From Apoderus coryli (lineage: Eukaryota > Arthropoda > Insecta > Coleoptera > Attelabidae): a stretch of DNA of 64,000 bases. Below the pieces are notes generated by a model. That model was not told where the DNA came from and did not search any database. It saw nothing but the letters and a program-made list of their open reading frames with translations. Shown piece after piece: positions 21,444 through 33,034 of this stretch; the first letter of the stretch is position 1; every line of letters begins with the position of its first letter. The position numbers were made by a program, and so were the translations under genes. Where the stretch lies: the NCBI GenBank assembly GCA_911728435.2, contig OU452206.1, forward strand, positions 16,708,297 through 16,772,296, given 5' to 3'.

Positions 21444-22890
21444 TCATTTTTATTTATTTATTAATCTACGGACAAAGTCCATTATTACAACATGTACAAA
21501 ACAATAGCATACAACATAATACAGAAATTATAAAACTTACATAACCCTAGACTATCCATTACAATTGAACTTAATAAAAAAAACAAAAAACCAGCAATTG
21601 CGCGACATACAACAGCTCGCAGGACTCCAACACTCGCTGATGTTAAGGAATTAATGAATGATAATTTATTTTAAATTTTAACAACAAGGAATTAGGGAAA
21701 CCATTCATCTCTAGACCCCCTCCTCAAGCGACCGGCGAACTCACCAAATGGTGCAAAGAAATCGATGTTATGATTAGAACAACGATTCGCCAGTCGCGCC
21801 ACTCTGGTGACAACGGTATTCATAGCGTAGTTCGCGCGGTGGAACGAGACGTGAAAGAGATCAGAACTTCTGCTTTGTCTAGGGGGAACATGAAAACCAA
21901 TCTGGGATAAAAGACTAGAAGATAAAAGAGTATTGTTTAAAATTTTATATAGTATAGTCAGATCCCTGACAACCCTGCGGGCGCCCAATGTAGCCAACTC
22001 TAGCTCACTCAGCAATACGCCGTAGTTTAAGTTAAAATTAACGGGTCGTTCACGGCCGAGTCTAAAATGAACGTACCTCAGAAAACGGTGCTGAACCCTC
22101 TCGATACAGACAGTGTGACAAACATAAGATGGAGACCACACCGCAGAGGCGTACTCCAAATGCGGCCTCACAAGGGATGTGTACAGGGCTCTGAATGTAC
22201 CAATCTGACTGAAATCCCCCGAACAACGTCTGATGAAGCCCAACATCTTAATGGACCGCGATGTCGCGCGCCTGATGTGGTCGGTGTAGCTCAGTGAAGA
22301 ATCCAAGTAGACACCCAGATCCTTGACCAAAGCCTTATAATCCAAAGCGTCCCGGTCAATAAAGTATTCGTGAAAAAGTGGATCCCTAGTACGGTTAAAA
22401 TTAACGCAAAAGCACTTCGATATATTCAAATCCAACCCATTCTCCTCGCACCAATGCACAAGCCGAATAACATCCTCCTGCAAAAGGTAGCAATCGGATG
22501 GGCCTGCAATACGCCTATAACACTTTAGATCATCAGTAAATAACTTGATCTCACTATGAACGAAACATTGCTCTATGTCATTGACAAATAAGTTAAATAA
22601 TAAGGGGCCCAAATGAGACCCCTGAGGAACACCAGATGAAACTAATATGGGCCTGGAATGAAACTCATTGATCCGGACAACCTGAGTTCAACCACATAAG
22701 TAGCTCCCCAACCAGTCCAACATAGGCGCAGAGACTCCAATAATCCCAAGCTTCTCAATGAGAAGCCGATGGTTGACACTGTCGAAAGCCTTAGAGAAGT
22801 CGGTGTAAATGGCATGAACTTGATATCCGTGCTCCAAAGCCCGGGACAAGTAGTTTGTGAATTTGAGGAGATTGAGCTCGGTGTGTCAAA
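21444..22890 (-). pseudogene. 5'-truncated LINE with FTDD in place of F/YADD
   Basis: Reads leftward. Near 22880 it starts LNLLKFTNYLSRALEHGYQV and AIYTDFSKAFDSVNHRLLIE, has an in-frame stop in YLCG-stop-TQVV at about 22690, then SGVPQGSHLGPLLFNLFVND and KLFTDDLKCYRRI. The second residue of the catalytic box is threonine instead of alanine; both aspartates remain. The clean 306-codon stretch (22612-21692) continues YTSLVRPHLEYASAVWSPSY, VQHRFLRYVHFRLG and ARRVVRDLTILYKILNN. A short 3' UTR follows, ending in AATAAATAAATAAAAATG (complement of about 21444-21470). No endonuclease or ORF1. Jockey/CR1-like. Confidence 0.87.
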
Positions 22891-23016
22891 AATGTGATAA
22901 AATAAAGTTTTCTACATAAAAAAGGCATACTTCTTTTTTCTCGAAAAACTTAAAGGTTTTCGAGAAATTCAAGTTTGAAAATTTTAGAACAAAACTGGTC
23001 CTTAGTAAACAGCATT

Positions 23017-23095
23017 AACACGTTCACGACCACGTGTCACATATATGTGACGTACGGTTTTTCTGGAAACTACCGTCACATATATGTGCCATCGG
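23017..23095. repeat. paired CACATATATGTG palindromes (piggyBac-end-like)
   Basis: TTAACACGTTCACGACC precedes GTCACATATATGTGAC (16-bp perfect palindrome, from about 23036); GTCACATATATGTG recurs about 38 bp later. A TTAA followed by CACGT- and GTCACATATATGTGAC-type sequence recalls ends of piggyBac-like elements, but there is no transposase here. Confidence 0.4.
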
Positions 23096-23165
23096 TTATA
23101 TTGTGTTTAAATGCAAATAATTTCCTGGCGGTTCACCGTCGAGGAACGCGATTTGCCGAAGGTTT

Positions 23166-23790
23166 CTAGCCTAGTCTGGCGCACATAAGTGTCGCATGGA
23201 AGACCGGAACAGCAAGCATATTCGTGGCAGCGACTTTGTTCTTCCCGGACAACTCTGAGGACCAGATTTGCCGGAGCCGCCGCACGTACTCACTGCGAAG
23301 AGACTCTTTCACACGGACTGAGTCTTGAATGTGGCGTTGCGCCACGCCCAGGTAAGTATAAGTCCCCTCGGCGTCAAGAGGTTTCAAGGCGCTTCCGTCC
23401 ACCAACTGCACGTCCTCACCGTGTTCCGCTAGGCGTCCTCTCTTAAGGTGGACAATCGCACATTTGTCGATCCCGAACTCCATTCCAATGTCGTGAGTAT
23501 ACTGCTGCACCACCCTAATTGTAGTTTTCAGATCTCTTTCCCCGGAGGCATATAATTTTAGGTCATCCATATAAAATTGGTGGGTGACCTTGTGCCTCCG
23601 GTCTGAGAGCGTGCCGCCAAAGTATCCGCGTGTGTTTCGCAGGGCAACTCACAACGGAAGCAGAGAGATCCAGAACAGAAGGGGACTGAGAGAATCTCCT
23701 TGAAAGGCGCCCCTTCTGACAAGCGTTTAAACACGTAATTGGCCTGTAGTTCTTTGGATCTGACAAATCTCCGGTCTTCGGGAGTCGTGC
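23166..23790 (-). pseudogene. R4-like LINE RT fragment, internally deleted
   Basis: Reads leftward: DPKNYRPITCLN near 23760, a break, then, in a shifted frame, the FQGDSLSPLLFWISLLPLL motif, then THQFYMDDLKLYASGERDLK (catalytic YMDD-type box, frame from 23570) and DIGMEFGIDKCAIVHLKRG, LDAEGTYTYLGVAQ and LSGKNKVAATNMLAVPV. NYRPITCL, FYMDDLKLYA and DIGMEFGIDKC are characteristic of the R4/Dong group and related site-specific LINEs. The thumb is cut off at about 23170. The sequence between the first two motifs has been deleted. Clade call is inference. Confidence 0.75.
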
Positions 23791-23812
23791 TGCTTATTAT
23801 TATTATTATTAT
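23791..23812. repeat. (TTA)n microsatellite
   Basis: Seven ATT/TTA units directly upstream of the R4-like fragment. Confidence 0.8.
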
Positions 23813-24129
23813 GGAACGGCAATAAACATTATTAAAATTTATTTTTGCCATTTTTCAGATTCAAGAATTGTTTCTCCTCCTGTTACTAGGCGATGTGGTT
23901 TATTATCGAGACTGGTACTTTTCTAGAGCCTTTGTCAAGACCTTTCATGTCTGCAAACTTTTAAATTCTCACTATTTAGGATGTAACGAGTTTTTTTAGG
24001 AACTTTCTATTTGGCAGCTCAGCTGTTTTCGTGTAAGATGTTACTGTTAAACATGTTCAGTTTGGTCTAGACTTACAAACTAACAACGCTTGCAGATTAT
24101 TGAATTTTATTATCAAAATTCATGCACGG

Positions 24130-24580
24130 TTAAGAACGAACGAACGAAAATGTACTGTTTGGATTGCATTATGGACCGGTGGCATGATTGGACCGTACTT
24201 TTTCAAAGACCACGAAGACAAGAACGTTTCTGTGAATGGCGAGCGCTACCGTGCGATGATTACAAATTTTGTTTGGCCCAAAATGGAAGACCTGGACTTG
24301 GCTGACATATGGTTTCAGCAAGACGGGGCCACATGCCACACAGCACGCGAAACAATGGCCCAATTGAGAAGCGAATTCGGTGAACAGTTTATGTCACGTT
24401 TGGGGCCGGTCAATTGGCCGCCTAGATCGTGCAATTTAACGGTGTTAGACTATTTTTTGTGAGGCTATGTTAAGGCTCATGTCTATAGGGACAAGCCCGC
24501 AACGGTTGACTCACTGGAAGCCAATATGGAAGAAATTATACCGGCCGATATGCGTATTCATACATTCTCTAAATTTTATG
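24130..24580 (+). pseudogene. mariner-type transposase fragment, DD41D spacing
   Basis: Encodes CTVWIALWTGGMIGPYFF, VSVNGERYRAM, DIWFQQDGATCHTARETM and NWPPRSCNLTVLDYFL. The D of QQDGA (second catalytic residue) and the D of VLDYF (third) are separated by 41 residues, the spacing of the rosa branch of the mariner families rather than classic DD34D. A TGA replaces the tryptophan expected after LDYFL; the frame then continues GYVKAHVYRDKPATVDSLEA. The N-terminal paired-type DNA-binding half and the first aspartate are missing, and no inverted repeats could be matched. Confidence 0.82.
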
Positions 24581-25599
24581 TGTTTTTTTTTTAAATCAAA
24601 TCCGAAAGTTCCTAATAAATCACCTGTTATAACCTCGTATATGATCCAGACATTTTATTATTTTCAGATTTACTCTGGTATACAAAAATAATTTACATAA
24701 ATAAATAACTTGCAGATTTTTTCGCCCAGATCAAACGTTCTCTCCACCACATACGGAATGAATGAATCATCGTCATCATCATCATAATCTCACTCAGTTT
24801 TCTGTCCTCCAAGTTGTCGTTTGTAGTTCTTTTTATTATCCCACAAGAGGTTTTTGATCTCTGTGGACTGAGTGACTGTGAAATGTGTAAAAGCAACATA
24901 TACGTACATGTATACCGTTCGTTTTTATTAAGTTTATACTAATTCTACTTTTATATTTATACTGCGTTGATGTCTATTTTTAAAATCACGTCCTCCCTAC
25001 GAGAAAGCCATTTCGCATGTTTAATGTAAATTTCGAATAAATATTATTATGTCGTTTTCGTCATAGTATTGTTCAAAGGATAACTATACCGGGTGTCCCA
25101 CCGGGAGGATTTCGATCTATTATGGAGAAGAATCTAGTACTTCCGGTATAAATAGTATACCAAGTGGTCCATTTATCTTGAGACAGACTTATATCTTAAA
25201 AACGGCACATTTAAAAAAAAAAAAAAGTTCAAATGAAAGTTGTTTGCTATTGTGGCGGAAAAACAATGAGTTTGGCAACCGTTTCAAGGTTATCTCAAGA
25301 TCAACTCGTTTTTCCTCAATGGAAACATATATTTTTCATTACCGAATCGGATTCTACATAAAAATAAACTGTTGTTCTCGAGGCACAAATAGCTCTCCAT
25401 ATTTAAGTGTAAAATAATTTTATGACTTTTTTGTCATTTACCTAAATTTAATAAATTTTTGTTTTGGTTTAGACATCACCTATTTTTTTTAAGTATCGAG
25501 TTTTGTTCATTTTTCTTCTCTTTGGAGGCACTATTTATACGTACATATTTTATATTTCAGATCTTCTAGGCCAAGTTCTTGTACGCAAAATAATTTATA

Positions 25600-27210
25600 T
25601 TTGGAAAAACATTTTTTTTTATATTTATTTTTATATATTCTATCACAACTACGAAAAATTATTCCGTATTCCGAATAAGTTTAGAAAGTATATATGTTTT
25701 TATTTTGACCCCTTTTACACTATTTACAAAACGCCTATGAAAACAAGTTTTTTATGTTATCTTCTTCTTCTTCTTCATCTTCATTCAATATTGGCCTTCA
25801 TCGTTAAGTATTTAGCCATTATCCTTGTTTTACTGTTCTTGACGGACGCACAGTGAAGTGCTGCGGAGTCTCAGCTCCAGTCCTCTGCCTCAACGTTGTC
25901 CTGTCACTTCTTCGGACCAGATTGTCTGATTGCGTGTGCGAGTTTCAATAATGTTCAAGTTTATTAATTTATAGGAAATATGTTAGTTTATAGATAGTTT
26001 AAGAAAAACACACACAACACAAAAGACAGTACCACCAACAAATTCAGAAGAACTTTTTTAGGTTATATTCTATCAAAGCTATAAATTGTCAATATTTCTG
26101 CTATGTTTAAGAAATTCGTTTTTCTAACCTTTTTACTCCAGTTTACACTTTTTTCGAATGTCAATTGTTTAGGTTAAATATTTTAGGTTATGTTTAATTA
26201 AAACACAAAAAATTATTCAATATTTCGGATAAGTTTAAAAACTATGATTTTTAAAATTTTTGAACCCTCTTTTAAACCCCTTGCCTACGCTCAATGTTAA
26301 TCACCACCTATAAATATCCTGTAGTATTTTCGTACCAAATGGGGTTAAAATCCGTTAAGTGGTTTTTGAGTTACCACGGATACAAATTTTTTCTGACCCT
26401 TTTATAGAATTTTCACCGACGCCTATGGCACATTAATTTTTTTCGTGTATTTTAACACCAATTCAACTAGTTAAATATAAAAATGTTTACATTTTATTTT
26501 TTTTGTACCCGTTTTTCTACTATTTACGAACGCCTATGTAAATAAGAATTTTATGCTGCATTTTTTAGGTTATCTTATATCAAAGCTATATATAATTAGC
26601 CAATTTTCCTGGTATATTTGGGAAACATTTTTTTTTCGTTTTTGACCTTTTTTTAGACTATTTTCGAACGCCTGTGTGAATCAATTCTTTTATGTAACAT
26701 TTTTTAGGTTATATTCTATCAGAACTATGAAAAATTATTCCATATTTCGAATAAGTTTAGGAAATATATTTTTTTTATGTTTTGACCCCTTTTCCACTAT
26801 TTACAAACGCCTATGAAAGTAAGTTATTTATGACACATTTTATAGGTTATATTCTATTAAAGCTATAAATAATTAGTTAATATTTCTGCTATGTTTCAGA
26901 AGTACGTTTTTTTAAAATATTTTTTACCCCATTTTACACTATTTTCGAACGCCAATGTGGTCTAATATTTTATATTCAATATTTTAGGTTATATTCAATT
27001 AAATGCAAAAAAAAATTATGCAGTATTTCGGATAAGTTTAAGAACTATGATTTTTTTTACTTTTTGAACCCGCTTTTAAACCCCTTGCCTACGCTCAATG
27101 TTTCCCAAAATCTAATCAACTCCTTGCCATGTCCTATAGTATTTTTGTACCAAATTTGGTTAAAATCTGTTAAGTGGTTTCCGATTTTTTAATTTTAGTA
27201 TAGTACATTC
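25600..27210 (+). repeat. tandem array of about 140-bp units, with an insertion
   Basis: Units marked by (C/A)GAACGCC boxes at 26529, 26668, 26807 and 26949 (spacing 139, 139, 142). Each unit carries ATTTTTTAGGTTATATTCTA, a TATAA-type stretch, CGAATAAGTTTAG or ATGTTTAAG, then a T-run and TTTACACTATTT. The right end has AACCCCTTGCCTACGCTCAA, TACCAAATTTGG and GTTAAGTGGTTT, also seen (other strand) at 14.7 kb and 55.0 kb. A separate sequence interrupts the array at about 25757-26045. The 117-codon frame at 25503-25856 is composed of this repeat and is not a gene. Confidence 0.8.
25757..26045 (-). mobile_element. inserted sequence with (GAA)n tail inside the array
   Basis: A (TTC)n run at 25759-25790 and 250 bp of GC-richer sequence (GACGGACGCACAGTGAAGTG, CTCCAGTCCTCTGCCTCAAC) split a repeat unit between ATGTTATC and TTTTTAGGTTATATTC. 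On the minus strand it would end in (GAA)n, as do the RTE copies here, so it may be a SINE-like or RTE-derived insertion. No coding match. Confidence 0.4.
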
Positions 27211-27510
27211 CGTGCTTGGATGGTTTTCATATTCGTCAATGAGTTCTAAACAGTTTTCTCTTCTCCAGTCCATTATTAATTTAATAAAACAATAATAATA
27301 ACACATTGACACTAAATTTGTCAATAAACTGAGCACGAGTGAATAACTAAACCAAAAAGGTTCGGTGCGTTGGGTTCGTTCGGAAGAAAATCCTCAAGTG
27401 AATACGCACCTTTACTTTACACTCCTCTGAACCAGACATTAGGCTTGTTATACAATACCATATTTTTAAATTTAAGGAACAAATTCTTTGTTAAAAAACC
27501 TCTTACCTAC

Positions 27511-28575
27511 TCTTCTTCTTAAAATGCCGTACACTTCTAGTGCGTTGGCGACTATCTCATCATAATAAGGGTCCTTGCTTCCGCAGCGCGACAGAGCTCG
27601 CCCGTATTGCTAATGCCTGTCCAGTTCTTGATGTTTCTCAACCAGGACATCTGTTTACGTCCTACTCCTCTCTTCCCTTCAATTTTTCCTTGGAGAATTA
27701 TCTGTGGTATTTTGTACTTCTCTCCTCGTAGTATGTGGCCCAGGTATCCAATTTTCCGCTTCTTGATTATGTTCAAAAATTTCTCTTTCACATCCCGCCC
27801 TTCTAAGAACGTCTTCATTTCGAACTCGGTCTACCCACGATATACGTAGCATCCTTCTTAGACACCACATTTCAAAAGCCTCAAGCTTGTTTATCGACCG
27901 GATCTTCAGAGTCCATGTTTCCATTCCATATAACAGGATGGACCAGACGTAACACTGCACCATTCTGCATCTTAATTTGAGGGACAATGTCAGGTTGCAA
28001 AGAAAGGGTCTTAGGCTTGTGAAAGCTTGCCTCGCTTGTTGTATGCGACTGCAAATTTCCTGTTCGGGATTCCATTGTTCATTTATGTTGGTTCCAAGGT
28101 ATTTAAAGTTTTGCACTCGTTCAATAGGTTGGTCTTCCAAGTTTAGCACAGCATTTTGAGGAGGGGTACTTTGTCTTTTGTATGTTTATTTTGAGAATAT
28201 TCCCCTTTCCAACTGTATTTATCTGTTCCAGCATTAGTTGTAAGTCCTCTTCACTGTCAGCAATGATTACGGTGTCGTCTGCATACCGTATGTTGTTAAT
28301 TGGTATACCATTTACTTTAATCCCACACTCTAAGTCTTCCAGCGCCTCAGAAAATATATTTTCGACGTATAAGTTAAATAGTATTGGTGACAGTATGCAC
28401 CCTTGTCGAACCCCCTTTAGAACTTTAAATTCGTCTGTTGTTAGTGATTTCTCAAATCTTACACAGGTTTTTTGATTCCAGTATAGATTTTGGATGATTC
28501 TGATATCTTTTGCGTCAATATTGGCATTGTGCAGAAGTTTCAACAAGGTGTCATGTCTAACATTGTCCTCTTACC
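27511..28575 (-). pseudogene. RTE-like LINE 3' half
   Basis: Reads leftward from EDNVRHDTLLKLLHNANIDA (28575). Then VRFEKSLTTDEFKVLKGVRQ, GCILSPILFNLYVENIF, NNIRYADDTVIIADSEEDLQ (intact catalytic YADD) and LKINIQKTKY; a frame change near 28135; NFKYLGTNINEQWNPEQEIC, LLYGMETWTLKIRSINKLEA and FEMWCLRRMLRISWVDRVRN; another change near 27810; then IGYLGHILRGEKYKIPQIIL and GRKQMSWLRNIKNWTGI. The 3' end is AAGAAGAAGA (complement of 27511-27520). The motif order and GAA-type tail are those of insect RTE elements. The endonuclease half is missing. Confidence 0.85.
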
Positions 28576-28878
28576 TACATAGAAGCGAAAATGTAAAGAA
28601 CAAAGCTTGGTAATTTACACTAATATTATGCTTAGCGACTAATACGACTACTGTGTATAATCAAAATGCATATTTTAACCATTTTTTCAACTAAAGTTAA
28701 ATATAACTGCCTGAGGACGATTTTTTTGAAATATTTTCGAAACGAGTAAAGATAAGTTAACCTAGTTAAATGTCGTAAACTGACATGAAATTGAATAAAA
28801 AAGGATGACCATAGGCGGGTAAACGCGGGAGACCCTTGCCTTAATTATAACCTAACTTTTTTTCCTTGTGATTTTTAT

Positions 28879-30325
28879 TCATTTTTATTTATTTATTAAT
28901 CTACGGACAAAGTCCATTATTACAACATGTACAAAACAATAGCATACAACATAATACAGAAATTATAAAACTTACATAACCCTAGACTATCCATTACAAT
29001 TGAACTTAATAAAAAAAACAAAAAACCAGCAATTGCGCGACATACAACAGCTCGCAGGACTCCAACACTCGCTGATGTTAAGGAATTAATGAATGATAAT
29101 TTATTTTAAATTTTAACAACAAGGAATTAGGGAAACCATTCATCTCTAGACCCCCTCCTCAAGCGACCGGCGAACTCACCAAATGGTGCAAAGAAATCGA
29201 TGTTATGATTAGAACAACGATTCGCCAGTCGCGCCACTCTGGTGACAACGGTATTCATAGCGTAGTTCGCGCGGTGGAACGAGACGTGAAAGAGATCAGA
29301 ACTTCTGCTTTGTCTAGGGGGAACATGAAAACCAATCTGGGATAAAAGACTAGAAGATAAAAGAGTATTGTTTAAAATTTTATATAGTATAGTCAGATCC
29401 CTGACAACCCTGCGGGCGCCCAATGTAGCCAACTCTAGCTCACTCAGCAATACGCCGTAGTTTAAGTTAAAATTAACGGGTCGTTCACGGCCGAGTCTAA
29501 AATGAACGTACCTCAGAAAACGGTGCTGAACCCTCTCGATACAGACAGTGTGACAAACATAAGATGGAGACCACACCGCAGAGGCGTACTCCAAATGCGG
29601 CCTCACAAGGGATGTGTACAGGGCTCTGAATGTACCAATCTGACTGAAATCCCCCGAACAACGTCTGATGAAGCCCAACATCTTAATGGACCGCGATGTC
29701 GCGCGCCTGATGTGGTCGGTGTAGCTCAGTGAAGAATCCAAGTAGACACCCAGATCCTTGACCAAAGCCTTATAATCCAAAGCGTCCCGGTCAATAAAGT
29801 ATTCGTGAAAAAGTGGATCCCTAGTACGGTTAAAATTAACGCAAAAGCACTTCGATATATTCAAATCCAACCCATTCTCCTCGCACCAATGCACAAGCCG
29901 AATAACATCCTCCTGCAAAAGGTAGCAATCGGATGGGCCTGCAATACGCCTATAACACTTTAGATCATCAGTAAATAACTTGATCTCACTATGAACGAAA
30001 CATTGCTCTATGTCATTGACAAATAAGTTAAATAATAAGGGGCCCAAATGAGACCCCTGAGGAACACCAGATGAAACTAATATGGGCCTGGAATGAAACT
30101 CATTGATCCGGACAACCTGAGTTCAACCACATAAGTAGCTCCCCAACCAGTCCAACATAGGCGCAGAGACTCCAATAATCCCAAGCTTCTCAATGAGAAG
30201 CCGATGGTTGACACTGTCGAAAGCCTTAGAGAAGTCGGTGTAAATGGCATGAACTTGATATCCGTGCTCCAAAGCCCGGGACAAGTAGTTTGTGAATTTG
30301 AGGAGATTGAGCTCGGTGTGTCAAA
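28879..30325 (-). pseudogene. FTDD LINE, second copy
   Basis: Copy of 21444-22890: same 306-codon frame (30047-29127), same FTDD box and same internal stop upstream. Confidence 0.87.
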
Positions 30326-30451
30326 AATGTGATAAAATAAAGTTTTCTACATAAAAAAGGCATACTTCTTTTTTCTCGAAAAACTTAAAGGTTTTCGAGA
30401 AATTCAAGTTTGAAAATTTTAGAACAAAACTGGTCCTTAGTAAACAGCATT

Positions 30452-30530
30452 AACACGTTCACGACCACGTGTCACATATATGTGACGTACGGTTTTTCTG
30501 GAAACTACCGTCACATATATGTGCCATCGG
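30452..30530. repeat. paired CACATATATGTG palindromes, second copy
   Basis: Copy of 23017-23095. Confidence 0.4.
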
Positions 30531-30600
30531 TTATATTGTGTTTAAATGCAAATAATTTCCTGGCGGTTCACCGTCGAGGAACGCGATTTGCCGAAGGTTT

Positions 30601-31225
30601 CTAGCCTAGTCTGGCGCACATAAGTGTCGCATGGAAGACCGGAACAGCAAGCATATTCGTGGCAGCGACTTTGTTCTTCCCGGACAACTCTGAGGACCAG
30701 ATTTGCCGGAGCCGCCGCACGTACTCACTGCGAAGAGACTCTTTCACACGGACTGAGTCTTGAATGTGGCGTTGCGCCACGCCCAGGTAAGTATAAGTCC
30801 CCTCGGCGTCAAGAGGTTTCAAGGCGCTTCCGTCCACCAACTGCACGTCCTCACCGTGTTCCGCTAGGCGTCCTCTCTTAAGGTGGACAATCGCACATTT
30901 GTCGATCCCGAACTCCATTCCAATGTCGTGAGTATACTGCTGCACCACCCTAATTGTAGTTTTCAGATCTCTTTCCCCGGAGGCATATAATTTTAGGTCA
31001 TCCATATAAAATTGGTGGGTGACCTTGTGCCTCCGGTCTGAGAGCGTGCCGCCAAAGTATCCGCGTGTGTTTCGCAGGGCAACTCACAACGGAAGCAGAG
31101 AGATCCAGAACAGAAGGGGACTGAGAGAATCTCCTTGAAAGGCGCCCCTTCTGACAAGCGTTTAAACACGTAATTGGCCTGTAGTTCTTTGGATCTGACA
31201 AATCTCCGGTCTTCGGGAGTCGTGC
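30601..31225 (-). pseudogene. R4-like LINE fragment, second copy
   Basis: Copy of 23166-23790, with the same internal deletion. Confidence 0.75.
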
Positions 31226-31564
31226 TGCTTATTATTATTATTATTATGGAACGGCAATAAACATTATTAAAATTTATTTTTGCCATTTTTCAGATTCAAG
31301 AATTGTTTCTCCTCCTGTTACTAGGCGATGTGGTTTATTATCGAGACTGGTACTTTTCTAGAGCCTTTGTCAAGACCTTTCATGTCTGCAAACTTTTAAA
31401 TTCTCACTATTTAGGATGTAACGAGTTTTTTTAGGAACTTTCTATTTGGCAGCTCAGCTGTTTTCGTGTAAGATGTTACTGTTAAACATGTTCAGTTTGG
31501 TCTAGACTTACAAACTAACAACGCTTGCAGATTATTGAATTTTATTATCAAAATTCATGCACGG

Positions 31565-32015
31565 TTAAGAACGAACGAACGAAAATGTACTGTTTGGATT
31601 GCATTATGGACCGGTGGCATGATTGGACCGTACTTTTTCAAAGACCACGAAGACAAGAACGTTTCTGTGAATGGCGAGCGCTACCGTGCGATGATTACAA
31701 ATTTTGTTTGGCCCAAAATGGAAGACCTGGACTTGGCTGACATATGGTTTCAGCAAGACGGGGCCACATGCCACACAGCACGCGAAACAATGGCCCAATT
31801 GAGAAGCGAATTCGGTGAACAGTTTATGTCACGTTTGGGGCCGGTCAATTGGCCGCCTAGATCGTGCAATTTAACGGTGTTAGACTATTTTTTGTGAGGC
31901 TATGTTAAGGCTCATGTCTATAGGGACAAGCCCGCAACGGTTGACTCACTGGAAGCCAATATGGAAGAAATTATACCGGCCGATATGCGTATTCATACAT
32001 TCTCTAAATTTTATG
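31565..32015 (+). pseudogene. DD41D mariner fragment, second copy
   Basis: Copy of 24130-24580, with the same TGA after LDYFL. Confidence 0.82.
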
Positions 32016-33034
32016 TGTTTTTTTTTTAAATCAAATCCGAAAGTTCCTAATAAATCACCTGTTATAACCTCGTATATGATCCAGACATTTTATTATTTTC
32101 AGATTTACTCTGGTATACAAAAATAATTTACATAAATAAATAACTTGCAGATTTTTTCGCCCAGATCAAACGTTCTCTCCACCACATACGGAATGAATGA
32201 ATCATCGTCATCATCATCATAATCTCACTCAGTTTTCTGTCCTCCAAGTTGTCGTTTGTAGTTCTTTTTATTATCCCACAAGAGGTTTTTGATCTCTGTG
32301 GACTGAGTGACTGTGAAATGTGTAAAAGCAACATATACGTACATGTATACCGTTCGTTTTTATTAAGTTTATACTAATTCTACTTTTATATTTATACTGC
32401 GTTGATGTCTATTTTTAAAATCACGTCCTCCCTACGAGAAAGCCATTTCGCATGTTTAATGTAAATTTCGAATAAATATTATTATGTCGTTTTCGTCATA
32501 GTATTGTTCAAAGGATAACTATACCGGGTGTCCCACCGGGAGGATTTCGATCTATTATGGAGAAGAATCTAGTACTTCCGGTATAAATAGTATACCAAGT
32601 GGTCCATTTATCTTGAGACAGACTTATATCTTAAAAACGGCACATTTAAAAAAAAAAAAAAGTTCAAATGAAAGTTGTTTGCTATTGTGGCGGAAAAACA
32701 ATGAGTTTGGCAACCGTTTCAAGGTTATCTCAAGATCAACTCGTTTTTCCTCAATGGAAACATATATTTTTCATTACCGAATCGGATTCTACATAAAAAT
32801 AAACTGTTGTTCTCGAGGCACAAATAGCTCTCCATATTTAAGTGTAAAATAATTTTATGACTTTTTTGTCATTTACCTAAATTTAATAAATTTTTGTTTT
32901 GGTTTAGACATCACCTATTTTTTTTAAGTATCGAGTTTTGTTCATTTTTCTTCTCTTTGGAGGCACTATTTATACGTACATATTTTATATTTCAGATCTT
33001 CTAGGCCAAGTTCTTGTACGCAAAATAATTTATA

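Larger units (their letters stand above)
21261..28695. repeat. 7,435-bp tandem duplication, copy 1
   Basis: Starts at GTTAAATATAACTGCCTGAG (21261) and recurs at 28696, exactly 7,435 bp later. Every coding frame and every stretch I compared is identical between the copies. The junction shares a single G. Copy 1 begins directly after an ACAGGGT box. Confidence 0.95.

Noticed and set aside
22067..22297. Plus-strand frame of 76 codons inside the FTDD LINE
   Set aside because: Antisense shadow of the minus-strand RT; identical in the second copy.
22280..22300. GTAGCTCAGTG, like a tRNA A box
   Set aside because: Lies in antisense LINE coding sequence with no B box or cloverleaf downstream.
25503..25856. 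117-codon frame with many F/Y/I residues
   Set aside because: Made of the AT-rich 140-bp repeat and the (TTC)n run; no domain.
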